DNA of 64,000 nucleotides from Rubrivivax sp. (GCA_020852865.1 JADYZZ010000038.1:48923-112922), one strand, 5' to 3'. Shown: positions 28,558 through 41,324, counted from the first letter of the stretch. Numbers and translations are program-made. The notes: generated by a model from the letters alone, not told the origin.

Positions 28558-29874
28558 TCAGCCGGGTCGCCCGTCGGCGCGCGGCCGCCCCAGCCAGTTG
28601 CCGTAGCGCAGGGCCCAGCCGGTGCCGCCCAGCGTCCAGGCGGCGATCGCGAACAGGGTGAGGACGCCGGACCCCGCCTGCCACAGCGCCGCCGCCACGC
28701 GCAGCAACACCGCGCACTGCAGCACGAGGTAGAAGCCCCAGGCCAGGTTGTCGGCCTCGAGTGCACGCCCGCTGTGGCCCGCCGTCACGCGCGTGATCAT
28801 CGCGATCATCGTGCAGCCCAGGTAGCCCATCGTCAGCGCGTGCAGCGGCGCCAGGCCGAGCGTGCCCTCCGGGCCGAGCCAGAGCATGCGCGCCTGCGAA
28901 CAGGCCGACAGGGCCAGCGCCAGACCGAACCACAGGAAGCCGCCGTGCAGCATGCCGAGCAGGCGGATCTTCATGCTCGGCAGCAGACCCCAGCGCCACA
29001 CGACCCACAGCAGCAGCAGGGCTGCCGGCGCCTGCACGGCCAGCAGCAGCGCGCGCACCGCCCAAGGCAGCGGCCACCACAGCACTTCGGCGGCGGCGCC
29101 GAGCGCCGACACGGCGAGCACGCCCAGCATGAGGTGGAGCAGCCAGTAGGGACGCCAGGCGGCAACCGCCGGCAGCACGCCGGCGGTGAAGAAGGGAATC
29201 ATGCGATGCGACACGGTCGTGAAGATCGGGGCGAGGAAGCCCCAGATCGCGAGCTGGACGGCGGCACGCGTCCAGTCGGGCCGGCCGAGCGCCAGGCTCG
29301 CCGCCGCAACGAACATCGCCAGCGCACCGACGGCCATCGCCGCCGCGGCGGCACGCGCGTGCCGCCGGTCGGCTGCCGGACTCGCGCGCAGCAGGCCGAC
29401 GAAGCGGCGCACGAGCGCGCTCCAGCCCAGGGCGACGAGCAAGATGCCCAGCGCGGCGAGCGCGGCGCTCAGGTGGAAGCCCAGCAGTGCAAACGGCCAG
29501 CCGAGGCACATCGTGAGGACCGAACGCACGAGCGGCGCCGCGGTATGGTCGGGCAGCCCCATCCAGCGCGGACCGGCGGTGAACAGGAAGCCCAGCATGA
29601 ACAGCGGCATGAAGGCCAGCGCGAACTCCAGACCATGCGCCGCTGCCGGAGGCACCGCCCAGGGGACCGACCAGCCCGCCTCGCGCGCGGCGAGCGCCGC
29701 CAGCCACCACAGCGCCGTCAGCGCCAGCATCAGCGCGGCCGGAACGAAACCCAGGCGATGCGGCGCCGCGGCGAGCAGCGTCAGGCGCCAGGCATGCGCC
29801 GCATCGGCAGGTGCCGGCTGCCCGCGCGCATCGGATGCGGAAGAGGTGGCTTCGGTGCTGCGTTGTGACGGCAT
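28558..29874 (-). CDS. nnrS: NnrS family heme-copper membrane protein
   Basis: This 438-residue protein has 12 membrane segments and the family hallmarks PHRLGF near residue 40, HGLEFALAFM, VSHRMIPFF, and HALTMGYLGCTMIAMITRVTAGHSGR near residue 355. NnrS proteins bind heme and copper and protect cells against NO-derived nitrosative stress. The ATG at 29874 is chosen; a TTG at 29887 is possible. A Dnr-like box lies 51 bp upstream. It heads the operon nnrS-usp-DUF2249-nnrS-like. Confidence 0.92.
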   Translation of the reverse strand: MPSQRSTEATSSASDARGQPAPADAAHAWRLTLLAAAPHRLGFVPAALMLALTALWWLAALAAREAGWSVPWAVPPAAAHGLEFALAFMPLFMLGFLFTAGPRWMGLPDHTAAPLVRSVLTMCLGWPFALLGFHLSAALAALGILLVALGWSALVRRFVGLLRASPAADRRHARAAAAAMAVGALAMFVAAASLALGRPDWTRAAVQLAIWGFLAPIFTTVSHRMIPFFTAGVLPAVAAWRPYWLLHLMLGVLAVSALGAAAEVLWWPLPWAVRALLLAVQAPAALLLLWVVWRWGLLPSMKIRLLGMLHGGFLWFGLALALSACSQARMLWLGPEGTLGLAPLHALTMGYLGCTMIAMITRVTAGHSGRALEADNLAWGFYLVLQCAVLLRVAAALWQAGSGVLTLFAIAAWTLGGTGWALRYGNWLGRPRADGRPG

Positions 29875-29924
29875 GGGGCTTCGGGGCAAGGGGTCGACCG
29901 TAGCGAGCGGGTCGGCAGGCGTCC

Positions 29925-29938
29925 TTGACCTGGTGCAA
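29925..29938 (-). promoter_or_regulatory. Dnr/Fnr-type box upstream of nnrS
   Basis: The plus strand reads TTGAC-CTGG-TGCAA inside the longer inverted repeat TCCTTG-N8-CAAGGA. With the site centred at -41.5, transcription would begin near 29890 on the minus strand. TACGGT (29897-29902) would serve as a weak -10, leaving a very short leader before nnrS. It shares TTGACCTGG with the norSY site. The region 29875-30142 holds no gene. Confidence 0.6.
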
Positions 29939-30142
29939 GGAGCCGCCCGCGTCGCCGGTCATTCTGGCCGCGCACGATCGACCCTGTCGCGGCAGCGCGC
30001 TTTGCCGCGTCGCGGCGCGCGCACGACGGGCCGCCGGACCGAGGCCGCATGCGCATAGCATCGCGCCCGGGGTCGTCGCGCCGTGGCGGGCGATGGCGGC
30101 CGCCGCACCCACGCCCGCGCCCCCCTGCCGAACCTCGACCCG

Positions 30143-31388
30143 ATGAACCTGCCCTATGAGTGGCAAGTCGGCTGGCGCTACACGCGCAGCGGCGGCGGAG
30201 CTTCGCGCAACGGCTTCGTCTCCTTCATCAGCGGCGTGTCCGTGCTCGGCATCGCGCTCGGTGTGGCGGCGCTCATCGTCGTGCTGTCGGTGATGAACGG
30301 ATTCCAGAAGGAGGTACGCGAGCGCATGCTGGCCGCCGTCGCCCAAGTCGAGATCGCCCGCGCCGACGGCGCGGCGCTCGCCGACTGGCGCACCAGCGCC
30401 GCCCTGGCCGAGCGCAACCCGCGGGTGCGCGGCGCGGCCCCGTTCGTGGCCTCGCAGGCGCTGCTCGGCCGCGGCGAGGCGATGCGCGGTGCGCTGCTGC
30501 GCGGCATCGTGCCGGCCGAGGAGGCGCGGGTGACGCCGCTGGCCGCGCGCGAGCCCGCGCTCGTCGCGGCGCTGCAGCCCGGGCGCTGGCGCATCCTCCT
30601 GGGCGCCGAACTGGCGCGCGCGCTCGATCTGACCGTGGGCGACAAGGTCACGGTGATGGTGCCCAGCGGCGACCTCACGCCCGCCGGCGTCGTGCCGCGG
30701 CTCAAGCAGTTCACGCTCGCGGGCACCTTCGCCTCGGGCTACTACGAGTACGACAGCACGCTCGCGCTGGTGGCGCTGGACGACGCGGCCAGGCTGCTGC
30801 GCAGCGGCGGCGCCACCGGCGTGCAACTGCGGCTGGACGAAGCGCAGCTCGCCCGCGGCGTGGCCGCCGAGCTGCAGGCCGCGTTGGGCAGCGCGTACCG
30901 GGTGAGCGACTGGACGCGCACGCATCGCGCCTGGTTCGACGCCGTGCAGGTGGAAAAGCGCATGATGTTCATCATCCTCGCGCTCATCGTCGCGGTGGCC
31001 GCGTTCAACCTCGTCGCCACGCTGGTGATGACGGTGACCGACAAGCGCGCCGACATCGCCATCCTGCGCACGCTGGGCGCGACGCCGCGCTCGGTGATGG
31101 GCGTCTTCGTCGTCCAGGGCGCCGCGGCCGGGCTGATCGGCACGCTCGCCGGCCTCGCCTGCGGGCTGGTGCTGGCGCTGCACATCGACACCATCGTTCC
31201 GGCGATCGAGCGCGCGCTGGGCATCGCCTTCCTGCCCGGCAGCGTCTACCTGGTGACGCGCATGCCCAGCGATCCGCAGGCCGGCGACATCGTGCCGGTC
31301 GTGGCGCTGGCCGCGCTGCTGTCGCTGCTGGCGACGCTGTACCCGAGCTGGCGCGCCAGCCGCGTCGATCCGGCCGAGGCGCTGCGCC

Positions 31389-31396
<8 letters not shown>
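30143..31396 (+). CDS. lolC: Lipoprotein-releasing ABC transporter permease LolC
   Basis: The Lol transporter extracts outer-membrane lipoproteins from the inner membrane and hands them to LolA. This 417-residue permease begins [12 protein letters not shown]. It has a first membrane helix with the [12 protein letters not shown] coupling region, a large periplasmic domain, and three C-terminal helices after [16 protein letters not shown]. It overlaps lolD by 8 bases. It is strikingly similar to the LolE product downstream, suggesting both derive from a duplicated LolF-like gene. Confidence 0.93.
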
Positions 31397-32080
<684 letters not shown>

Positions 32081-32081
<1 letters not shown>

Positions 32082-33349
32082 TGCCGGCGCCGCCCTACGA
32101 GTGGCAGGTCGGCTGGCGCTTCCTGCGCGGCGCGCGCCGCGCCGGCCGGCGCAACGGCTTCGTCTCCTTCATCGCCGGCGTGGCCACGCTGGGCATCGCG
32201 CTGGGCGTGGCCGCGCTCGTCGTCGTGCTGTCGGTGATGAACGGATTCCAGGAGGAGGTGCGCGCGCGCATGCTCGATGTCGTGCCGCATGTCGAGCTGC
32301 TCGCGCCCGACGCCGGCGCGCTCGCCGACGCAGCCGCAACGATGCGCACGGCGCTGGCCGTGCCCGGGGTCGTGGCCGCGGCGCCCTTCGTCGCCGCGCA
32401 GGTGCTGATCGGACGCGGCGATGTGCTGCGCGGTGCGGCGGTGCGCGGCATCGAGCCGCAGGCCGCGGCGCGCGTCACCGCGCTGGCCGCGCGCCTGGCC
32501 GCAGGGCCAGCCGCGCCGCTGCGCGCGCTGGTGCCCGGCCGTCGCGCGATCGTGCTCGGGCGCGAGCTGGCGCGCCAGCTCGGCGCCGGGCCCGGCGACA
32601 GCGTCGCACTGCTGCTGCCCGCGGGCGCCGGCGGCGGCGAGGTGCTGCCGCGCACCGTCGCCTATGCCGTGGCGGGCCTGTTCGAGGCCGGGCACTACGA
32701 GTACGACAGCACGCTCGCCTATGTGCACCTCGGCGACGCCAAAGCGCTGCTCGGCATCGCCGGCCCGGGCGGCATCGCGCTGCGGCTGGCCGATCCGCTC
32801 GAGGCGCCGGCGCTGGCGCGCGCGCTGGCGCGGCGCCTGGGCGAGCGCGTGCTGGTGCGCGACTGGACTTCGAGCAACCGCGCCTGGTTCGAGGCGGTGC
32901 GGCTGCAAAAGCGCATGCTCGGCCTGATCCTCGTGCTGATCGTCGCCGTGGCCGCGTTCAACCTCGTCAGCACGCTGGTGATGACCGTCACCGACAAACG
33001 CGCCGACATCGCCATCCTGCGCACGCTGGGCGCGAGCCCACGCTCGATCATGGGCATCTTCTTCGTGCAGGGCGCCGCGGCCGGCGTTGCCGGCACCCTG
33101 GGCGGCGTCGCGCTCGGACTGGCGCTGGCCTGCAACCTCGGCACGCTGGTGCCGGCCGTCGAGCGGCTGCTCGGCACGACCTTGCTGCCGGCGAGCGTCT
33201 ACTTCATCGACCACATGCCGAGCGAGCCGCTCGCGAGCGACATCGTTCCGATCGCGCTGGCCTCGCTCGCGCTCGCCTTCCTCGCCACGCTCTACCCGAG
33301 CTGGCGCGCCAGCCGCGTCGAACCGGCGGTCGAGCTGCGCGGCGAGTGA
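32081..33349 (+). CDS. lolE: Lipoprotein-releasing ABC transporter permease LolE
   Basis: This second permease (422 residues) has the same plan as Lol[13 protein letters not shown] at the start, VMNGFQEEVRARML after the first membrane helix, and an identical [19 protein letters not shown] block before the last helices. The two probably form a heterodimer around a LolD dimer. Which of the two is functionally LolC and which LolE rests on gene order only. Confidence 0.92.
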
Positions 33350-33446
33350 GCGCCGGCGAGCGCGGGCAGCGGCTGCGCGCATTCGTGCCGCGGGCGGGTT
33401 CCCGCGTGGCCGCATCGACGAGCCGACGGCCGCGATAATTCCGGGC

Positions 33447-34355
33447 GTGCACACCCTCAACGCCGACCTGCATTCGCATTCCAACGTCTCGGACGGCACG
33501 CTGGGCCCGGCGGCGGTGGCCGAGCGCGCCGCCGTCTTCGGTGTCGAGCTGTGGGCGCTGACCGACCACGACGAACTGTCGGGCCAGCACGAGGCGCGCG
33601 CGGCGGCCCTGGCGCAGGGCATGGGCTATCTCAGCGGCGTCGAGGTCTCGGTGAGCTTCGCCGACGAGACCGTGCACATCGTCGGCCTGGGCGTCGACAT
33701 CGACGACGCGCCGCTCGCAGCCGGCCTCGCGGCGACGCGCGCCGGCCGCCGCACACGCGCCGAGCGGATGGCGGACAGCCTGGCGCGCGCCGGCATCGCC
33801 GGCGCCTTCGAAGGAGCGCTGGCCTATGTCGGCAACCCCGAGCTGATCTCGCGCACGCATTTCGCGCGGCTGCTGGTCGCGCGTGGGGTCTGCCCCGATC
33901 TGTCGACGGTGTTTCGCACCTACCTCACCGCCGGCAAGCCCGGCTGGGTCGAGCACCGCTGGGCGCGGCTGGGCGACGCGGTGCGCTGGATCACGGGCGC
34001 CGGCGGCATCGCGGTGATCGCGCACCCGGGCCGCTACACGCGGCTGGGCCCGAGCGCCGAGTACGCGCTGTTCAGCGAGTTCGTCGCCCACGGCGGACGC
34101 GGCGTCGAGGTGATGACGGGCGGCCACGGCGAAGCCGAGCGGCGGCGCTTTGCGGACATGGCGCGCGAGTTCGGCCTGCTCGCCTCGCGCGGCAGCGATT
34201 TCCACTCGCCCGCCGAGAGCCGCACCGAGCTCGGCGCCCTGCCCGGTCTGCCGGGCAGCCTGACGCCGGTGTGGCAGGCGCTGGCGCACCGCATCGCCTG
34301 GCCGGCCGGCGGCGCGCAGTCGGCCGGCGCGGCGCGTTCGCCCGCGCTCGCGTAG
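33447..34355 (+). CDS. PHP-domain phosphatase (3',5'-nucleoside bisphosphate phosphatase / RNase AM type)
   Basis: This 302-residue metal-dependent phosphoesterase has the PHP motifs DLHSHSNVSDG (residues about 6-16), LTDHDELSG, GVEVSV, IAHPGRY and the terminal RGSDFHSP. The YciV/TrpH family hydrolyses pAp-type nucleotides and trims RNA 5' ends. The GTG at 33447 follows CGATAATTCCGGGC, whose GATAAT resembles a -10 element. Downstream is an 8-bp hairpin and the DEAD-box gene. Confidence 0.88.
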   Translation: MHTLNADLHSHSNVSDGTLGPAAVAERAAVFGVELWALTDHDELSGQHEARAAALAQGMGYLSGVEVSVSFADETVHIVGLGVDIDDAPLAAGLAATRAGRRTRAERMADSLARAGIAGAFEGALAYVGNPELISRTHFARLLVARGVCPDLSTVFRTYLTAGKPGWVEHRWARLGDAVRWITGAGGIAVIAHPGRYTRLGPSAEYALFSEFVAHGGRGVEVMTGGHGEAERRRFADMAREFGLLASRGSDFHSPAESRTELGALPGLPGSLTPVWQALAHRIAWPAGGAQSAGAARSPALA

Positions 34356-34365
34356 AATGCGCCGC

Positions 34366-34385
34366 ACGGCCCCGCCTGGGGCCGT
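34366..34385 (+). terminator. Hairpin after the PHP gene
   Basis: ACGGCCCC-GCCT-GGGGCCGT forms a perfect 8-bp stem with a 4-base loop. It starts 11 bases after the PHP phosphatase stop and is followed by a T-containing but not T-rich stretch. It may be a terminator or part of the 5' leader of the helicase gene, whose leader region spans about 200 bases without a gene. Confidence 0.5.
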
Positions 34386-34581
34386 TCGTTCATCTCCCTG
34401 GCCTTGTGCCGTCGCGCTGCGCCTTCGCAGTCCCAGCCGCGACGCGCCCGCTCCGATCGGCCGGCGGCGATGCCGTCGCCGGTTCCTGATCCGTTCCCAC
34501 GCGACCCCACCTGCACCGCGGTCGAGCCGGTGGTGCCGGCGTGCTTTGTTCGCGCGCCGCCCTTGCGAGAGATCCATCGAG

Positions 34582-35985
<1,404 letters not shown>

Positions 35986-36309
35986 CTCGCGCGGCCCATC
36001 ACGTGCCGGCGCCGCGCGCCGCGCGTGACGCAGGGTTGAGCTCCATGGCGTGCCGTTCTGAGCGGCGCGTTGCCGAACGATCTGCGAGCTGCGCCGCCGC
36101 GGCGACGTCGATCTCGACGGCGCGCCATCCTGAGCGGCGCGTTGCCGGCGCCCAGGAACACCGCCTGCGCGCGCACGCCGCAGGCGTCATTGCACGCCGA
36201 CCCGGGCGGCAAGGCCGGCCGCCGCAGCGGGCCGCACCGCCGCCCAGGCGACGCCGGTCCGCCCGGCCCGAAGGCAGCGATGCCCGCCAGCGCGCCGCGG
36301 CGCTGCCGA
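35986..36309. repeat. Intergenic region with two direct REP-like copies
   Basis: This 324-base gap between the helicase and FKBP genes contains CTGAGCGGCGCGTTGCCG twice (36058-36075 and 36130-36147, period 72 bp). About ten bases on the 5' side are also similar (GGCGTGCCGTT versus GGCGCGCCATC). No gene is evident. The copies may be REP-like elements or remnants of a duplication. Confidence 0.5.
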
Positions 36310-36666
36310 TCAGACGCCCAGCAGCTCGACCTCGAAGACGAGCGTCGCCTCGGGCGGGATCACGCCGCCGGCGCCGCGCGCGCCGTAGCCGAGCGCAGCC
36401 GGAATCGTGAGCACGCGCGTGCCGCCGACCTTCATGCCCTGCACGCCCTCGTCCCAGCCACGGATCACCTGGCCGGCGCCAAGGGCGAACGCGAAGGGCT
36501 CGCCGCGGTCCTTGCTCGAGTCGAACTTGCGCCCGCGCGCTGCGGGCGCTGCGGCGTCGTGCAGCCAGCCGGTGTAGTGCACGCGCACGCGCTGGCCGGT
36601 GCGCGCCTCGTCGCCGGTGCCCGGAACGGTGTCTTCGTAGTGCAGCCCGGAGGCGGTGATCGTCAT
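36310..36666 (-). CDS. FKBP-type peptidyl-prolyl cis-trans isomerase
   Basis: This 118-residue single-domain FKBP catalyses proline isomerisation in protein folding, here cytoplasmic since no signal peptide is present. The motifs [40 protein letters not shown] and a C-terminal VFEVELLGV are complete. Its ATG overlaps the gluQ stop as ATGA, so it is translated after gluQ. Confidence 0.95.
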   Translation of the reverse strand: MTITASGLHYEDTVPGTGDEARTGQRVRVHYTGWLHDAAAPAARGRKFDSSKDRGEPFAFALGAGQVIRGWDEGVQGMKVGGTRVLTIPAALGYGARGAGGVIPPEATLVFEVELLGV

Positions 36667-37586
36667 GCGCTGGTCTCCATGTCGAAGTCGCGCATCATGC
36701 CAGCCCAGGCCGGCACCGCCGCGGCCAGCCATGCGGCCGGCGTCGCTGCCGCCAGCGGCGGCAGGCCGAGCACCCGTGCGGCCTCGCGCAGCGCGTCGAG
36801 CCGCTCCTGCGGCGTGGCCAACGCGAGCGCGTGCGCGCCGTTGCTCTTGCCGAGCTTGGCGCCGTCGGCGCCCAGTACGAGCGGCACGTGCAGGTAGCGC
36901 GGCGTCGGCAGACCGAGGTCGCGCTGCAGCAGGATCTGGCGCGGCGTGTTGTCGGCCAGGTCGGCGCCGCGCACGACGTCGCTCACGTCCTGGGCAGCGT
37001 CGTCGACGACCACCGCGAACTGGTAGGCGTACAGGCCGTCGGCGCGGCGCAGCACGAAGTCCCCGACCTCGGCCGTGACGTTCTGGCGCTGGGCCCCCAG
37101 CCGGCGGTCGGCCCAGGCGAGGACGAGCGGCGCTGCGGCGCGCTCGCTGAGCAGGCGCCAGGCGCGTGCCGGCCGACCGCCCAGGCCGCGGCGGCAGGTG
37201 CCGGGGTACACACGCTCGCCGCCGCGCTCGTGCGTGCGGCCGGCGGCGGCCAGCGCGTCGTCGATCTGGCGCCGGCTGCAGCCGCATGCGTAGGCCAGGC
37301 CACGCGCGCGCAGCGCCCCAAGCGCGGCTGCGTAGGCCGCGTCGCGCGCCGACTGGCGCCAGGGCCGCGCGTCGGGCACGAGACCCAGACTTGCAAGCTG
37401 GCCGAGGATGACTTCGTCCATGCCGGCCACGCAGCGCGCGCCGTCGAGATCCTCGATGCGCACCAGCCAGCGTCCACCGGCGGCACGCGCGTCGAGCCAG
37501 CTCGCGAGCGCGGCCACCAGCGATCCCGCGTGCAGCGGGCCGGTGGGCGAAGGGGCGAAGCGGCCGATGTAGGCCGGGCGACTCAT
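36663..37586 (-). CDS. gluQ: Glutamyl-Q tRNA(Asp) synthetase
   Basis: GluQ (YadB) charges glutamate onto queuosine in tRNA(Asp). The 307-residue protein is a truncated GluRS-like enzyme: HIGH-type motif [13 protein letters not shown], zinc-site cysteines (ACGC and YPGTC), and a KMSKS-like KLGKSN, with no anticodon-binding domain. The ATG at 37586 gives [14 protein letters not shown]. It overlaps the FKBP gene by 4 bases. Confidence 0.93.
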   Translation of the reverse strand: MSRPAYIGRFAPSPTGPLHAGSLVAALASWLDARAAGGRWLVRIEDLDGARCVAGMDEVILGQLASLGLVPDARPWRQSARDAAYAAALGALRARGLAYACGCSRRQIDDALAAAGRTHERGGERVYPGTCRRGLGGRPARAWRLLSERAAAPLVLAWADRRLGAQRQNVTAEVGDFVLRRADGLYAYQFAVVVDDAAQDVSDVVRGADLADNTPRQILLQRDLGLPTPRYLHVPLVLGADGAKLGKSNGAHALALATPQERLDALREAARVLGLPPLAAATPAAWLAAAVPAWAGMMRDFDMETSA

Positions 37587-37722
37587 GCTCTTCGCACTTT
37601 GCCACGCCGCTCGGGACCGCGCTGCCGCGCGGCGGCTGCACCACGGCGCGGCGGCGGCACGACGGCCCATGGCGGCATCGTGGCCGGCGCCCGACGGCAG
37701 CGCCGGCGTTGCGGCGCCGGGC

Positions 37723-38694
37723 TCAGGGACGCGGCGCCGCGTGGCGCTCGAGCAGCGCGCGCCGCGTGACCGGGCTGCGCAGCTGCTCGAGCCACCAGCG
37801 CAGCGCACGCCCCAGCCCTGCCGCGCCGTGCTCGGCACGCCAGGCGTAGTGCATGCGGCCGACGAAGGTGCCGCGCACGGTCTCCCTGCGCACCAGGTGC
37901 CCGGCCTCGAGATGCGCGCGCGCCATCGGCTCGGGCAGGAAGCCGCAGCCCAGCCCGCGCAGCTGCGCCTCGAGCTTGGCGCGCATGTGCGGCACCGTGA
38001 GCACGTCCTGGCCGGGCAGCAGGTTGACGGTGATCGGCGCCAGGCGCTGCGCCGTGTCGGCCACCGCCACCGCCCGGTGCGCGACGACCTGCGCGTCGTG
38101 CAGCGGCTCGGCCAGCGCGGCGAGCGGATGGTGCGGCGCGACGCAGAAGACGAAGGCCACCTCACCCAACGGCTCGAGCTCGATCCCTCCGGGGTTGGCG
38201 TGCTCGCCGGCGACGCCGATGGCGAGGTCGACCTGGCCCGTCACCAGCGCCTCCCAGGTGCCGGCCAGCACGTCGGTGCGCAGGCGCAGCCGCGTCGCCG
38301 CCGCGGCGCCGCGCGCGCCGGCGCAGGCTTCGTAGAAGGCCTGCACGAGCTCGAACAGCGTCGGCGCCGAGAGGATGTCCTCGACGCTGATCGCCAGCGC
38401 CGCCTCCCAGCCCTCGGCCACGCGCCCGACGCGGTTGACCACGGCGCTCATCTCCTGCAGCAGGCGCCGCCCTTCGAGCAGCAGTTCCTGCCCGGCGGCG
38501 GTGAACTGCGCCTGGCGCGAGCTTCGATCGAACAGCAGCACGTCGAGCGCCTCCTCGAGCTGGCGCACGCTGTAGGTGAGCGCCGAGGGCACCTTGCCCA
38601 GCTCACGCGCGGCCGCCGCAAAGCTGCCGTTGCGCGCGATGCTGTCGATCATCGCCAGCGCGTCGGGCGTGAGGGCATGCAGGCGATCGCTCAT
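37723..38694 (-). CDS. LysR-family transcriptional regulator
   Basis: This 323-residue regulator has an N-terminal winged helix ([23 protein letters not shown], about residues 12-34, then [16 protein letters not shown]) and a periplasmic-binding-fold effector domain (residues about 95-300). The target is not obvious; the closest divergent gene is the hybrid kinase at 38997. LysR proteins usually control a divergent neighbour, but no T-N11-A box was resolved in the GC-rich gap (38695-38996), which otherwise shows nothing. Confidence 0.9.
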   Translation of the reverse strand: MSDRLHALTPDALAMIDSIARNGSFAAAARELGKVPSALTYSVRQLEEALDVLLFDRSSRQAQFTAAGQELLLEGRRLLQEMSAVVNRVGRVAEGWEAALAISVEDILSAPTLFELVQAFYEACAGARGAAAATRLRLRTDVLAGTWEALVTGQVDLAIGVAGEHANPGGIELEPLGEVAFVFCVAPHHPLAALAEPLHDAQVVAHRAVAVADTAQRLAPITVNLLPGQDVLTVPHMRAKLEAQLRGLGCGFLPEPMARAHLEAGHLVRRETVRGTFVGRMHYAWRAEHGAAGLGRALRWWLEQLRSPVTRRALLERHAAPRP

Positions 38695-38996
38695 GGGCCG
38701 ATTGTCGGCGCGCGCGGGCGCTGCCGGGAGTCGACGACGAGCAGGCGCGGCGCGCGCCGTGCCGCGCAGGGCGCCGCCGGCACGCGCGCCAGCGAGGCGC
38801 GCGCCCACGAGCCCTGCGCTGCATCGTTCAGCGAACGCCCTTGCTTCCCCCGCCCGCCCGGCACGACGGCAGGCCGACCGGTCCAAGCGCGGCGCGCATT
38901 GTGTGGCTTCGGCTCCACAGTACCCGGGCGACGCCGGTGCCGGCGTCGCTGCCACGCGGTGATACTCGGGACTCGACGCTCCGGCACCCCGCTGCC

Positions 38997-41324
38997 TTGT
39001 CCTCGCCCGACCTCGCCGCCCCCGATTCCGCCGCCGCCGCGGACTGGCTCGCGCTTGCGCGGGCCGAGGGGCAGATCGGCCTGTGGCAGCTCGACGTCGC
39101 GCGCGGCGTCTTCGAGGGCGATGCGCTGACGCAGGCTCTGTGGGGCCTGCCCGGCGGGCCGCAGCCCCTGGCCAGCGTGCGCGCGCGGCTGGCCGAGGCC
39201 GACCGGACGCAGTTCGACGCCGCGCTGCAGGACCCCGCGGACGACGACCCGACGCTGCACTGCACGCTCGCCGATGCGGCACAGCCGCCGCGCCGTGTGC
39301 GGCTGCGCCTGCGCCGTCTCGAAGGCGTGCAGGCGCGCGTGCTGGGCACGATCACCCCCGCTGCCGGGCCGGCCGACGCCGCCGCGAGCGCGCAACTCGC
39401 CCTCGCCGCCGACCTCGGCGGCATCGTGCTGTGGCGCCACGACCTGCATGCCGATCGCCTGCACTTCAATGCGCTGGGCGAGCGCCTGCTGGGTTTCACG
39501 CCCCGACGCGAGGGCCTGCCGCTCGACGAACTGCGCGCACTCATCCAGCCGCAGGATCTGCCGCGCCTGCGTGCTTCGGCCCAGGCCGCGCTGCATTCCG
39601 CCCAGCCCGCCGACGCCGAGTTCCGCTGCCTGCGCAGCGACGGCAGCTGGCGCTCCGTGCTGGCGCGCCATGTCCTGCAGCACGACGCGGCCGGCCAACC
39701 GCTCGCCCTCCTCGGCGTGGCCATCGACGTCACCGAGCGCCAGGACGCCGAACGCGCCCTGCGCGCCGAGCGCGATCACATCGCGATGGCCACGCGTGCC
39801 GCCGGCATCGGCACCTGGGAGTTCGACCCGGCGACCGGCGGCGCCTTCTGGGACGAGCAGATGTGGCGGCTGCGCGGTGTGCAGCGTCCGGCGGCGATGG
39901 CGGACATGGACGCGCGCTTCGCCCAGGTGCACCCCGAGGACCGCGAGATCATCCGCGGCGCGATGGAGGCTGCGATCGACGACGATGCGGCGCAGGAGTA
40001 CGAGTTCCGCGTCGTCTGGCCCGACGGCCAGGTGCGCTGGCTGGCCAGCCGCTCGATCGCGCGGCGCAACGAACACGGGCAGCGCCGGCGCATCGGTGCG
40101 AACTGGGACGTCACCGACCGCCGTGCCGCCGAGGACGCGCACCGCGAACGCGAGCGCGCGCTCGCGCAGAGCCGGGCCAAGTCGCAGTTCCTCGCGCGCG
40201 TGAGCCACGAGTTGCGCACGCCGCTCAATGCCGTGCTCGGCTTTGCCCAGCTCCTGATCGGCGAGGAAACGGGCGGCGACGCCGCTTGCGCCCAGCGGCT
40301 GCGGCGCCTCGAGCACATCCGCACCGCCGGGCGGCATCTGCTGTCGCTGATCGACGACGTGCTCGACCTGGCGCGCCTCGAAGGCGGCGAGCTGCGCGTC
40401 GAACTGCGGCCGGTGGCGCTGGCGCCGCTGGTGGAGGGCAGCCTGCCGCTGCTGCAGCCGCTGGCCCAGGCGCGCCGGCTGCAGCTGCACACCGGCGCGC
40501 TCGGGCAGGTGGTGCTGGCCGACGCGAAGCGGCTGCGCCAGGTGCTGCTCAATCTGCTCGGCAACGCCATCAAGTACAACCGCGAGGGCGGCACGATCAC
40601 GATCGATGCGCTGGACGAGCACGGCGCGCACGGCGAGCCGCAGGTGCTGCTGCGCGTCACCGACAGCGGGCGCGGCATGACGCCCGCGCAGCTGGAGCGG
40701 CTGTTCCAGCCCTTCGCGCGGCTGCACGCCGACGCCGAGCAGATCGAAGGCACGGGCATCGGCCTGGCGATCGCCAAGACGCTCGTCGAGCACATGGGCG
40801 GCAGCGTCGCCGTGCGCAGCGAGGTCGACGTCGGCAGCACCTTCGAAGTGCGGCTGCCGACGGCCCAGGCGAGCGTGCCCGCCGCAGCCGACCCGGCACT
40901 TCCGGCGGGCGCGTCGGAGCCGGCGCCGACGCCTGCGGCACGGCGCCGGCGCATCCTCTACATCGAGGACAACCCGATCAATGCGCTCATCATCCGCGAG
41001 CTGGTGGCGCGTCGCCCCGACCTGGAACTCGACGTGGCCGGCGACGGCGCGGGCGGCGTGGCCTGCGCACGCCGCTGGCGCCCCGAGCTGGTCCTGCTCG
41101 ACATGCAACTGCCCGATTGCGACGGCCTCGAGGTGCTGCGCCTTCTGCGCGCCGCACCCGAGACGGCCACGACGCCGGTGATCGCCCTGTCGGCCAACGC
41201 GATGCCGGCCGACATCGAGCACGCGCTGGCCGCGGGGTTGGCCGACTACTGGACCAAGCCGCTGGATTTCAAGGTCTTCACGGCCAGGCTCGAGCAGCTG
41301 TTCGGACCGGCGCCGCCGCGCTGA
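38997..41324 (+). CDS. Hybrid sensor histidine kinase with PAS domains and receiver
   Basis: This cytoplasmic sensor of about 775 residues has no membrane segment. PAS-like domains fill residues about 20-380 (LLGFTPRREG, VTERQDAERAL, WLASRS and VTDRRAAED). The kinase core has the H-box SHELRTPLNAVLGF, an N-box LLNLLGNAIKYN and G-boxes DSGRGM and GTGIGLAI. The C-terminal receiver has the acceptor Asp in LLDMQLP and the Lys in WTKPLDF. The frame opens upstream to 38841; TTG 38997 is favoured because GATACT (38961) looks like a -10 element just before it. The signal is unknown. Confidence 0.85.
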   Translation: MSSPDLAAPDSAAAADWLALARAEGQIGLWQLDVARGVFEGDALTQALWGLPGGPQPLASVRARLAEADRTQFDAALQDPADDDPTLHCTLADAAQPPRRVRLRLRRLEGVQARVLGTITPAAGPADAAASAQLALAADLGGIVLWRHDLHADRLHFNALGERLLGFTPRREGLPLDELRALIQPQDLPRLRASAQAALHSAQPADAEFRCLRSDGSWRSVLARHVLQHDAAGQPLALLGVAIDVTERQDAERALRAERDHIAMATRAAGIGTWEFDPATGGAFWDEQMWRLRGVQRPAAMADMDARFAQVHPEDREIIRGAMEAAIDDDAAQEYEFRVVWPDGQVRWLASRSIARRNEHGQRRRIGANWDVTDRRAAEDAHRERERALAQSRAKSQFLARVSHELRTPLNAVLGFAQLLIGEETGGDAACAQRLRRLEHIRTAGRHLLSLIDDVLDLARLEGGELRVELRPVALAPLVEGSLPLLQPLAQARRLQLHTGALGQVVLADAKRLRQVLLNLLGNAIKYNREGGTITIDALDEHGAHGEPQVLLRVTDSGRGMTPAQLERLFQPFARLHADAEQIEGTGIGLAIAKTLVEHMGGSVAVRSEVDVGSTFEVRLPTAQASVPAAADPALPAGASEPAPTPAARRRRILYIEDNPINALIIRELVARRPDLELDVAGDGAGGVACARRWRPELVLLDMQLPDCDGLEVLRLLRAAPETATTPVIALSANAMPADIEHALAAGLADYWTKPLDFKVFTARLEQLFGPAPPR

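Noticed and set aside
38841..38996. N-terminal extension of the hybrid kinase from a TTG at 38841
   Set aside because: The extra 52 residues are Arg/Pro-rich without domain features, and a -10-like GATACT lies inside the region.
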